Source: Quercus robur
Taxonomy: Eukaryota; Streptophyta; Magnoliopsida; Fagales; Fagaceae
Direction of reading: 5' to 3'
Length of the DNA stretch: 64,000 nucleotides
NCBI RefSeq assembly: GCF_932294415.1
Contig: NC_065536.1
Location: forward strand, 34,716,354 to 34,780,353
The first letter of the stretch is position 1. Every line of letters starts with the position of its first letter. The notes beneath the pieces are model-generated. The model made no database searches and was not told the origin of the DNA. It was given only the letters and a program-made list of their open reading frames with translations. Of this stretch, positions 48,935 to 59,000 are shown piece by piece. Position numbers and translations under genes: made by a program.

Positions 48935-49055
48935 AATGAATATTTCTCCCACTTTTGGAAGGAATGGAGTGGAATGGGCTTTTCATCGTGGTCATTCCAT
49001 TCCTTCCTTCCAATCTCTCAAACTGAGCAATGGATGAAATATTCTCCAATTTTTT
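48935..49055. repeat. Imperfect palindrome, possible small MITE
   Basis: TGAATATTTCTCCCAC...GGAAGGAATGGAGTGGAATG is followed by CATTCCATTCCTTCCTTCC and, further on, GGATGAAATATTCT. The two halves are roughly complementary over 45-50 bp, giving a fold-back structure. No target-site duplication was identified. Confidence 0.45.
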
Positions 49056-49137
49056 TTTTTTTTTAAATTAATCTATTCCATTCATTTGCCCTCCCAAAAG
49101 AATTGTTAGAACTATCTTCAATACAATAGTTGTGGGT

Positions 49138-49225
49138 TCTAATTAGCTCAACTGGTAAAGTTTCTTATAGTTGAATAAGAGATCTGGGGTTCAATCTCCA
49201 TCTATACTAAAAGCTGATTGATGTT
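49138..49225 (+). mobile_element. SINE fragment, tRNA-related head
   Basis: An A box TTAGCTCAACTGG (49144) and a B box GGGTTCAATCTC (49187) lie 43 bp apart, the pol III spacing of tRNA-derived SINEs. The text after the B box (CCATCTATACTAAAAGCTGATTG) belongs to a SINE body, then similarity ends. It is not a tRNA gene: the cloverleaf does not close. Confidence 0.6.
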
Positions 49226-49876
49226 AGGCTATATTAGCCAAACCTTAAAATTAGAAAATATTTCTAAGTGGATTAATTTTTTAAAATATGCTTGATGCGA
49301 GAGGGTCAAAATCTTGTTTCGAAGACAATATTATCATTCTCCAATTTTTTCAAATCAAATACTATTCTTACAAATTGTTAAAATTACACATTATTTTCTC
49401 AAAAGCCTCCAAGAATATTATAGAAGTTTAGATTTGAGGAGTGACAAGACACTTTATTTTCATTCAATTGAATCCTTTAGGTTTCAAATTTATTCAATTC
49501 AAGTCTTCTATCCAATTTTGTTAAAAAAAGTGCCATTAAAATTGTTATTTTCACATGAAAAAATCTATGAAATTAATAAAAATATTTTATAGATTTTTTA
49601 TGTGATAATCTTTTTCCAAAAAATATTTTTTTCATTAGTTAATTGCATATTTAATGAATTTTTTTAACGGAGTTGGACAAAAGGTCTAAATTGAATAAAT
49701 AAATTTGAAACTTAGGAGACTTAATTGAATGAAAGTAAAATTAAAATATTAAAATGAATTTCAGTCAATCTTAGAAAGTGCAATTTGCATTTTAGACAAA
49801 AAAATTACTAAGCTCCTAGAAGAGTAAAAAAAGAAAAAAAAAATTTAGTGTGGACATCTTGCTTTGAGATCTTCTC

Positions 49877-50460
49877 TTATTTTTTTGATGAACATAAAAT
49901 TTAATTAACAAACACAAAGAAGCAGAGACTAATCAGCAAATACAACATAGAGTTGTTCTGAATTAATTACATCCATAAAAGGGCTAGGAGCATAACTCTA
50001 AACAAAACAACCAGACAAATTTTTCTTATGGCACCAAGAAGCTAGAACATGGGCTGCTTTGTTTGATTATCTTGGACTTCACCTAAAATCAAATTGTTGG
50101 CCACAAGATGCCCAAAAAAGAGTATCGGCAGATATGATTGAGATTCTCCAAGGCACGGCATCAGTAGAGTCTTTGAGAGCTTCAATGCAAGTTTTGGCAT
50201 CACTCTCAACCACTACATTCTCAAAACCTTGTTCCACTACTAAACAAGTCGCCAAATTTATGGTCTCAACCTTTGCTTGGAGAAGGAGGTTGGTTTCCAC
50301 TTGTTAAAAAAAAAGGAGAAAATCAACCCCTCCCCCCCCCCCCCCCTCCAATCTCTAGCCACAATGGCAATAAAAGAATAGTCCATCCCCACTGCCGCAT
50401 TACAATTTATCTTCACAGCTCCTTGCTCACCTATTTAAGAAAGAAACAATTGGTCTAAGG
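49877..50460 (-). mobile_element. 5'-truncated LINE tail with RNase H domain
   Basis: On the minus strand a broken frame carries RNase H motifs: KINCNAAVGMDYSFIAIVAR near 50420, AKVETINLATCLVVEQGFEN, and VVVESDAKTCIEAL at about 50190-50230 with the ESD acidic pair. It then runs through AHVLASW-like sequence to an A-rich end near 49877. A C-run (G on this strand) at 50333-50347 expanded inside the domain and breaks it. This is a different LINE from the one ending at 48859. Confidence 0.7.
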
Positions 50461-50485
50461 GGCACTAGGGGACATCAGTGAGCAC

Positions 50486-51012
50486 TAGGGGTGTTCGCGG
50501 TGCAGTACAGTTTTGGGTTATTTTTATCACCGCACTTTGCTGTGCGGTTTAGATAAAATCATAACTACACCGTAACTTATTTTTGCAATCACATGTGCAA
50601 TGTGGTTTAGGGTTTAGCCAAAACCATAACCGCACCGCACCTCATTTTTGCAATCACATGTGCGGTACAGTGTATAAGATGCGGTTTGAATGATTTGAAG
50701 TCGGTATATATTTCAAATTTTAAACTATTGAGCTAATTTTTCTTTATTTTGGCTTGACTTTCTTAGTCAACACTTGCTAGGGTTACCAAACTTTTTTTTT
50801 TTTTTGAAAACTAGGGTTATTAAACTATTAATAATATATATAATATTAAAAATAAATAAATATATTAATATATAGAGAGGGTGCAATGCAGTGCAGTGCG
50901 GTTTTCTTTTTATAAAACTGCACTGCACTATGCGGTGCGGTGCATAATACAGTGCATATGCCATTTTGCGGGCGGTTTTGGTACAGTTTTTGGGGTTTGG
51001 TGAACACCCCTA
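50486..51012. mobile_element. hAT-type MITE (TAGGGGTGTTC termini), 527 bp
   Basis: The ends TAGGGGTGTTCGC and GGTGAACACCCCTA are inverted repeats. The target-site duplication GTGAGCAC is perfect at 50478-50485 and 51013-51020. Sub-terminal repeats of GCGGTGCGGTTTT type occur on both strands, as in transposase-binding arrays. No coding capacity. Confidence 0.93.
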
Positions 51013-51384
51013 GTGAGCACTAGGGAGATCTTCTCATATGTGTATTGTATTATATATATTAAATCGAAATTCAAAAATGATTACCACTTTTTTTTTTTTT
51101 TTGTTGAGAAAAATTACCACTGAGAGACGTTTGGAAAAGAATACCAATTAACTCTAAAATCAATCTCTAAACACCAAGCTTATATGATTGAACCATCATC
51201 GGTCAGTAATCCTTTGATTTTGAAAATATGATGGTTGCAGTCAATAAAAACCATTTACAGCTAAAGTAAAGACGTCTTAGGATGTTGGTGTGTATACAAC
51301 CAAAGCAAATATGTACAAGTTGATAAGTGTCTATGACATTGGGAGATCAATGTAATCATCAATAAGGCTTGAAGCTCATATTTC
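51013..51384. other. Interval downstream of the PsbQ-like gene
   Basis: AT-rich DNA with a T-tract near 51090, holding the 3' UTR of the minus-strand gene in its right part. No other feature is seen. Confidence 0.5.
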
Positions 51385-52350
51385 TCAAGGCATCTGAGCC
51401 ATCACTTCCTGTAAGATTACTGCAGCCTCATTGTATCGATCTTGGGTCAAGGGAACACTTCGACTTTTTACTGCATGATCTAACTGCAAAGGTGTAAAAC
51501 ATTGTGTCAACCAACTAAAAGATAGGAAAGCATAGAAAATTTTATCATGGAAAATAAAAAAAGATCCTATTCAGGGGAAGTACACAAGTAGTGTATGAAA
51601 CAACCTTATCATTAATAGTAATGCAAAATTCTATAAAGAGACTTGTAGATAGTGTATTACTTGGTCTCCTTTACAAGGAGAATTAGGGTTCAAATCCTCC
51701 TTCCCCACTTGTTGTAATAATTGAATTATCAAAATATTGACGCACTTTTCTACAGTACCACTATACAATTGATGCACCCACTAAAGATGGCTTAAAAGCT
51801 TGAATCAATCCACCAGAAGGAGTTAGGCAATATATCTATATATGATTCTTCATTTTATCTTTCATGATTTTAAGCAGTAATGTGGATCCTAAATTAGGCC
51901 AAAGAGGATCATTTTTCTGATATCTAGGTATCCTAAATAATGTGTATTTTGGTGCTAGTTTTCCTACACTAACTTCAAGCGAATGGTTTTTTTTTTTTTT
52001 TTTAAATCTCAAACCTTTTTCATCTACCAACCATTTCCTTAGTGTAATATAGGAGTGGAATGAAGTTAACACAACATAGATAAGAACAATATCATTACCT
52101 CTTCAATGGAACAAAATAATTTGTTTGCAAGTTCTGTCAGAGGCTTCTTCTGATCCCTTGGAGCACTAGAAATCATCCTGTTGAAATCACAATACAAGAA
52201 TGTAGATTTGAGGCGTAGATCATTTCCCATCAAATCCCATGAGTCATCATCATCCACAAGATCACCGCCAATTGACAGTAAATCACAGGCACACTTCTTA
52301 ATCCGGTGGGCACTTCCCCTCAATTCAACATCTACCATTTTTACTAAGGC
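51385..52350 (-). CDS. PsbQ-like protein, PNSL3-type NDH lumenal subunit, C-terminal exons
   Basis: Two minus-strand exons joined by a GT-AG intron: 52350-52099 (84 codons, ALVKMVDVELRGSAHRIKKC...) and 51483-51385 (LDHAVKSRSVPLTQDRYNEA... EVMAQMP, stop). SWDLMGNDLRLKSTFLYCDF and KKPLTELANKLF match the four-helix PsbQ-like fold of PNSL3, a thylakoid-lumen subunit of the chloroplast NDH complex that carries cyclic electron flow. Family members are about 220 aa with a bipartite plastid/lumen transit peptide. Here the first in-frame ATG (52338) gives only 112 aa and no targeting signal. A good 30-nt upstream exon candidate (54057-54028) has an in-frame TAA. It is either N-terminally truncated, a pseudogene, or has exons outside what I can recognise. 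Confidence 0.72.
51633..51735 (+). mobile_element. SINE-like fragment in the last intron of the PsbQ-like gene
   Basis: TTACTTGGTCTCCTTTACAA followed by GGGTTCAAATCC (B box) and an AATTGAATTATCAAAA tail resembles the 3' part of a tRNA-derived SINE. The A box is not clear. It lies antisense to the host gene. Confidence 0.45.
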
Positions 52351-54027
52351 CTACAGACAGTATGACAAAAGGAGAATTAATAACAAATTCAAGCACACAG
52401 CAAGGTAACAGTCTACTAGGCCACCAAAAGTTGAAAAGGTTGGATAGAAGACGTTTATCTCATTTCACAAGAAAAGCATACACTGATCAAAACCTTTGGA
52501 ATTACGAAAAGCTAAATAGGTAAAGGTATAATGCCAAAAAAATAATGCTTAAAAGCATCTTGACAAGAACACAAAATCTTCTTCCAAACCCGGATTTTAA
52601 AGAAATAATTAATATTATACGCATATCAATAAAATATTCAGAGTTTAGAAGTTAAAAAATTCTTACAAAAGTATCTTACAAAACAAATACTAAAACATTT
52701 GATCATCAACCACAACCATTTATTAGATGTGAGTTTCTCTTGATTCTTTTAGGTAGTCAACAATCCAAATGGGATGGTACCCAAAAGAGAAAAAATGATC
52801 CAGATCTCAGACCTCAGCAATGACCTGAATTATTTGGCCAGCCTGATAAGGACAAAAGAATGTGACTAGGAAATGCACAAAAAAATATCTCTTTTTTAGT
52901 ACATGAAAATTTATGTTTTTTTGGGCTAATATACACCATAAATATTCTTTTCTTGTGACATGCTGGCAGTTCATATAATGAAATATTAAAAAAAAAAAAA
53001 AATCCCACCAAATAGAAAGGTACTTTTACATTTTCCTACTTTATATTTTAATTGTGTGCTTCTTTCACCACTGTTCTGTCTACGCAGATAGATTCATCCT
53101 TTTCATTATAACAGCAAGCCTTATTTTAATAGTACCTAGTCTGCCATTAATTTCTAGCCACAAATAATCAATTACAAACACCAGGATCCCAACTTCCAAA
53201 ACGACCTCCTCAGTTCAAGGATTAAAAAAAGGAGGAAAAGTATAATAAAGGACTAATGGCCAAAAAAATATGAACATATAAATGCCAAAGTTTCATCAAT
53301 GATCATAATAATAACAACATGCACATGTTGTTGAAAAAAGTATATACATATTTAAATTCTGGATCACAGAGATATTTCCTTCATTAGTACCTTAGCTCAA
53401 AAAAAAAAAAAAGGCATCTACAGGAGTATTCATTAGCCAAATTAAAGTCCTTTTACCCTATTGCTCTTCTTTTTGTTATCTTTTTACTCTGTTTGGTTCC
53501 TCTAAAGCAAACCAAAGGAAAATTGTCAAAGGTGTTTATTACTGGAAGTAATTTTTTAAACCATTCAAATAATTTTCCATCGGATTGTGGACTTAACAAT
53601 GCTTAAGCCTTTTTTTTTTTTTTTTTTTTTTTTTAAGAGAGGTTTCTGTTCTCTCTTATTAAGTTGTTTGATCAAAGCCTAAATAACAACAAAAGCAAAA
53701 GCATACCCAAAAAAAAAAAAAATCCATTTTTTCTCCAAGTAAGACTCTCTTTGAAAATTCTAGAAGATGAACACTCACACAAACAAAACCCATGAGAAAA
53801 ATAAACTAAATTACTTTCTGAAATATCAAGACTTGATCAAAATTCAATATTATCGAAGTAAAAAAGAAAGAATGTAGAAAATAGCATACGTTAGACCAAA
53901 GCCCAGAAAAGATGGATAAATAAATTTAGTGTTAAGAAATAAAGGAGCATTCAAAGAAGAGACAGCCAAGAAAACAAAAAATATATACTAAAAAAGAAAA
54001 AGAAAAACAGAGACAGAGAGGACTAAC
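52351..54027 (-). other. Intron or upstream region of the PsbQ-like gene
   Basis: AT-rich, with several A/T tracts (52989, 53400, 53610, 53707) and no recognised exon on the minus strand between 52351 and 54027. I see no mobile-element ends. Confidence 0.45.
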
Positions 54028-54057
54028 CTTGATAAGGTTCTTCAATTATCCGTACAC
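54028..54057 (-). other. Candidate 30-nt exon of the PsbQ-like gene
   Basis: On the minus strand, a strong acceptor (TTTTCTCTTTAG) and donor (CAAGGTTAGT) bracket 30 nt. In the phase required by the next exon the end reads LKNLIK, plausible before ALVKMVDVEL, but a TAA precedes it. It is therefore either untranslated or the site of a nonsense mutation. Confidence 0.45.
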
Positions 54058-55285
54058 CTAAAGAGAAAAGAGAGTCACTGGTTAAATGCTTATATTGATT
54101 ATAGACTTGAAATGATACAAGTACCCTGAATTATCGGGGTTTATTTACACGATCTTCACCCAAACTATTATACCCAAAAAAATAAAACGAAAATATTCCA
54201 TTTAAAGTAGTATTTTTGTTTTATTTTGACATATTGTAAGAGGTTTAGTTTAGTTTAAATAGGTTTATTCAGCCAAAAAAAAAAAAAAAAAGAGTTTTAT
54301 GAATTAAAGGTAACGCAAAATAAGAACCCGTAAAATTCTCTTGTTACAATGCTTTTACCGATTTTTACTCTGTATGTATGTTTGTTTGTTATAAGAAATA
54401 AGAGAGAGAGGGGAATATGCATGTGTGTGTTGTGGCTTTGTGGTGTTAAATTCTGTTGTTTTAGTTTCATTTGGGTGACAATGAATTATGAATGAAGGAG
54501 TCACACTCATAAAATGCAAATAGGGAGAGGCCAAAGGAATAATACCTCTAATTTGCTGATGGTTAGGATTTATGGGAATATTAAAAGAGAGAGAGAGAGA
54601 GAGAGAGAATAGGTTGGGTGGGACAGCTTTGTTGGCAATTTTGTTGCGACGGAGAATGGATATACATAAATATGATCTGAGTTGATAGTGGCTGAAGCGG
54701 TGACCCACTTTCGCTCTCTTCTCGAAAACTACTTCTTTGTCCGATTACGAGTTTGAGTTTTTGCGACGCTTCGCCACAATCCTAAACGTGGTCCTTAGTC
54801 CTTACTCGTTTACTCTCTCTACTAGTTGCTACTAGTTGTGATAGGAAAACAGGAATTGTCACAATTATAAATAAGGATCTAGTGAAAATCTGGTGATATT
54901 TTATTGTGTTTTTAGTTTAGTTTAAAAAGAAAAAGAAAACTAAAATAAAAATAGCACCTTTTAAGTTTGATTGAATTCATTGCATAATTTTTCCTTTACT
55001 CGTGTTGTTATTTAGAGGATTGAAATAAATTTAAGATTTAAATAGTGTAATTTACGTTTTAGCTATAAAAAAATATTCATTACAACTCACCAAAACCACA
55101 AGTCTTATAATTTTTATATTAAAAAGAAGGTATACTTTAGCATTATTTATTGGTAAGTAATTTTAATTCATAGTGGAGAATATAGTATTTGAAGTGGGTT
55201 AATTGCAAAATTTATCCTAAATTATAGGTATTTGTATTTTGTATTCCTAAATTCTGAAAGCTTGTATCATCGCCTCAATAGAAAT
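54058..55285. other. Interval upstream of the PsbQ-like gene
   Basis: Contains a (GA)n tract at 54586-54608 and a GC-richer, CG-containing part at 54700-54800 that could be the promoter and first exon of the minus-strand gene. No transit-peptide frame starting with ATG was found. The block at 55200-55285 (ATCCTAAATTATAGG) looks like flanking repeat DNA. Confidence 0.4.
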
Positions 55286-55939
55286 TGATAGGGGAGCAGA
55301 AAATTAGTCTAACTCTGGTTCGTCCAAATGTGTCGTCCAGATCCAATTAAGCAAGTTCAACCTGGAATCACCCCAGAAGAAGTAAAAGTGTTTATGGACA
55401 ATAATACTACTCTTGATCAGTGAAGTCTCCCATGGACGATAAAGTCGTCCATGATGAAGGTCGTCCATGGACGACCTTCAGATGTCCATGGACGACCAAA
55501 CAGTCCTCCACCAGACGGACGACTACGCAGCACTTAGAACTTTTGACTCTCTGTAGCGGTTACTAAACCCGCAACTATCTCGACGAATCCATCAAATAAG
55601 TTAACTTCCGTTAATGGTTACAATTTTAGTAGCCGTTGAGGAAGTTAACTCCGGACTCGTTGGCTTCCACAAATCCTGGGGAGGTTATTGGACAAATAAC
55701 CGTCCCCAGGGTCCCTATATAAAGGATCGGTCTGAACCCGACAAAGGTAAGAATTTCTCTGAGACAGTACTCCCAAATACTTGGAACTCCCTTCTCTGCG
55801 AGACTAACTTCTTCATCGGAGAGGGTTTGGTCGGTATTCTCCAGTCTCCTCTTTGACTGTTTGTTTCTTGTAGGCCTTCCACCACTTCAGTAGCCCACCA
55901 AAACCAGATCATCCACCTTACTGATTCGGAGCGATATCA
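55286..55939 (+). repeat. 5' LTR of element B
   Basis: Starts TGATA and ends TATCA, perfect short inverted ends, 654 bp. A TATATAAA box at 55716-55723 is the likely promoter. A cluster of GTCCATGGAC motifs lies at 55425-55500. The start was chosen from the inverted ends and the change from flanking AT-rich DNA; it needs the 3' LTR for proof. Confidence 0.75.
55455..55480. promoter_or_regulatory. Perfect 26-bp palindrome in the LTR of B
   Basis: The centre is GTCGTCCATGGACGAC, extended symmetrically to 26 bp. Two more half-related copies (CCATGGACGATAAAGTCGTCC at 55430-55450, GTCCATGGACGACC at 55484-55497) lie within 50 bp. The position, about 240 bp upstream of the TATA box, suits a dimeric regulator-binding site or an enhancer-like module. 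Confidence 0.6.
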
Positions 55940-55941
55940 GT

Positions 55942-55959
55942 TGACGTCGTCTGTGGAAA
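55942..55959 (+). other. Primer-binding site of element B
   Basis: TGACGTCGTCTGTGGAAA begins two bases after the LTR. It matches the site of element A (TGGCGCCGTCTGTGGGG) with four G/A or C/T changes, two of them in CG contexts. Confidence 0.75.
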
Positions 55960-56002
55960 AGAGATTGTTTTGCAACTTTCTTTTCTGCGACAAAAGGTTA
56001 GG

Positions 56003-59000
56003 ATGGTCAGGACCAGGTCGAGGGCTACGAGCCCAAGCCGTCAAGAAAGCAGAGGCGCTTCAAGTGATCCCCAACGCGACCGCCAATCCGCATCAGTCAT
56101 GCAGACGTCGTCTGTTCAGCATGTGCAATCTATGACGACTGCAATGGCGGAGTTGACTCGCCAAAACCAAGAGTTAAGAATGGAGATCAATTAGAGAAGA
56201 TAGACACGTGAAGAACGTGAAGGACAAACACAAGGTCATGGCGATAGAGAAAATCCTGAGATTGGAAGTCAGTTAAGAGGCACCACTTCACGGACGGTAC
56301 CACACTTGAAAGAAGAAATGGACCAAATGAAGAGAGTCATGGAGGAAATGAAAGAGAATATGAAGAGGACGAATCCTATAGAAGATTTGGTCCATAGAAC
56401 CGACTCTTCCTTTACGGCTTCCATCAACGGTCATCCTCTACCATCAAAAATCAAACTGCCTTCCCTGGATTCGTACGACGGAACGCGTGACCCGTTCGAC
56501 CACATTGCTACTTTCAAGACAACTATGCACCTTCAAGGGGTCCTTGATGAAATCATGTGTAGAGCCTTCCTTACCACCCTTAAAGGCCCGGCGCGAGTTT
56601 AGCTCAGCAAAATACCTCCAAGTTCTGTAGGTTCTTTCGAAGAGTTAAGCAAACTGTTTGTTAACAACTTCATCGGGGGACAAAGACACAAGCGTTCTTC
56701 GTCTAGCTTGCTGACCATAGAGCAAGGGGAGAACGAAAGTCTGCGGTCATTCATCACTCGCATCAACAGAGAAGCCCTTAGTGTGGACGAGGTGGACGAC
56801 AAGCTTCTACTGGCAGCCTTCCACAACGGGATTAATTCTGATTTATTTGTCCACAAGCTATATGAGAAGGAGCCTCAAACTATGGCTGAGCTTGTCCATT
56901 CGGCTCAGAACTTCATGAATGCAGAAGATGCGATCATAGCCAAGAAGAGGAAAAGAGCTAAAAGGATGGAAGCGCATCCAGCACGCCATTCAGAACAAGG
57001 CCCTCGTCCAAAGAAGGGACGGACGGAAGATAAGAAGGAACGAGATAGCAAGAAGACGGGTCCTTTAGGAAGAAGCCAGAACTATACGCCCCTGAATGCT
57101 CCACTCGATCAAGTGCTCATGTAAATCAAAGACGACCCTTCCCTAAAATAGCCAGAGAAGATGAAGGGAGATCCCAATAAGCGCAATAAGAATAAATATT
57201 GTCGCTTCCACAGGGACCATGGGCATGACACGGATGAATATTATGACCTGAAGCAGCAGATTGAGAATCTTATTAGACAAGGAAAGCTGAGGCACTTCGT
57301 TGGAAGGGATCATAGAGATGAGAAGTTGAAAGGAAAAATGGAGGAATCGTCCCAGCCCCCACTAGGAGAGATAAGGATTATCGTTGGAGGAAACTTGATG
57401 GGGCAATCTTCCAAGTCGAAGAAGACATATCTCAAAGTGGTGCAAAACGTCCAGCTCTCTGGACGATCACCAAGGACGAGATCAAGGGACGAGCCGGCCA
57501 TTTCCTTCACCAACAAAGATGTAGAGAGGATCCATCACCCGCATGACGATGCGATTGTCATTACTCTGCTTATTGCGGATTATACGACCAGGAGAGTGTT
57601 AGTTGACAATGGAAGCTCAACAAACATATTGTACTACCCTGCCTTCCAATAGATGAGGCTTGGGCGGGATCAACTTCGTCCAGTTTGCTCACCACTGATA
57701 GGGTTCGGAGGAATGAAGGTATAGCCCGTAGGCACCATTACATTACCAGTAGTGGTAGGGTCATACCCACAGCAGATAACTAGGGAAGTCAATTTCCTTG
57801 TGGTGGACTATTCGTCTTCATACAATGCCATTATTGGAAGACCAACTCTGAACAGTTGGAAGGCGATAATATCTACCTACCATCTATTAGTCAAATTCCC
57901 TACGGAGTACAGGATAGGGCAAGCACAAGGAGATCAGTTGGCAGCTAGAGAATGCTACTTAGCCATGATGGCTCTGGACGAATAGGTGCAGACAATGAGC
58001 ATCGAGGAAAGAAGGGTTATTGCAGAGCCCACAGAGGTATTGGAAGATGTTCTTTTGCAAGAAGATGATCCCGAGAAATTCACCAGAATTGGAACATGTA
58101 TGAAGGAGAAGGCAAGAAAAGACCTCATCCAGTTCCTGAGAAAGAGTATTGACGTTTTTGCATGGAGTCATGACGACATGCCAAGAATCGACCCAAGTGT
58201 GATCACTCATCGATTGAATGTGTACCCCTTTTTTAAGCTTGTTCGTCAGAAGAAGAGGGTATTCGCTCCCGAGCGGGATAAGGCGATCAAGGAAGAGGTT
58301 CAGAAACTGACCACGGCACGGTTCATTAAGGAAGTCTATTACTCGGATTGGTTAGTCAATGTGGTGATGGTGAAGAAAGCAAATGGAAAGTGGAGAATGT
58401 GCGTAAATTTCACTAACTTGAACAAGGCATGTCCCAAGGATAGTTATCCTTTGCCACACATTGATCAATTGGTGGACTCTACGGCTGGCCATCAGTTGCT
58501 GAGCTTCATGGACGCCTTCTCAGGATATAATTAGATCAAGATGGATGAAGCTGATCGGGAAAAAACTTCCTTCATTACCAGCCAAGGCTTGTTTTGCTAC
58601 AAAGTGATGCCCTTCGGTTTGAAGAACGCAGGGGCAACTTATCAAAGGTTGGTAAATCACATGTTTCATCCACAGATAGGACGGAATGTGGAGGTTTATG
58701 TCGACGACATGCTTGTGAAGAGCATAGACGAGGGAAGCCATCTAGACGACCTACAGGAAACCTTTGAAACACTTCGGCGATATAAGATGAAGTTGAACCC
58801 AAGTAAGTGTGCATTCGGAGTATCGTCGGGAAAGTTTCTGGGGTTCATGGTTTCGCAAAGAGGAATCGAGGCGAATCCAGACAAGATCCAAGCTATATTG
58901 GACATGGAGCCACCGAAGAGTATCAAGGAAGTCCAATCCCTCACAAGACGGCTACTTTGAACAGATTTGTTTCGAAAGCCACAGACAAATGTTTACCTTT

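Noticed and set aside
49138-49225. Possible tRNA gene
   Set aside because: A and B boxes are present, but acceptor and anticodon stems do not pair and a SINE body follows.
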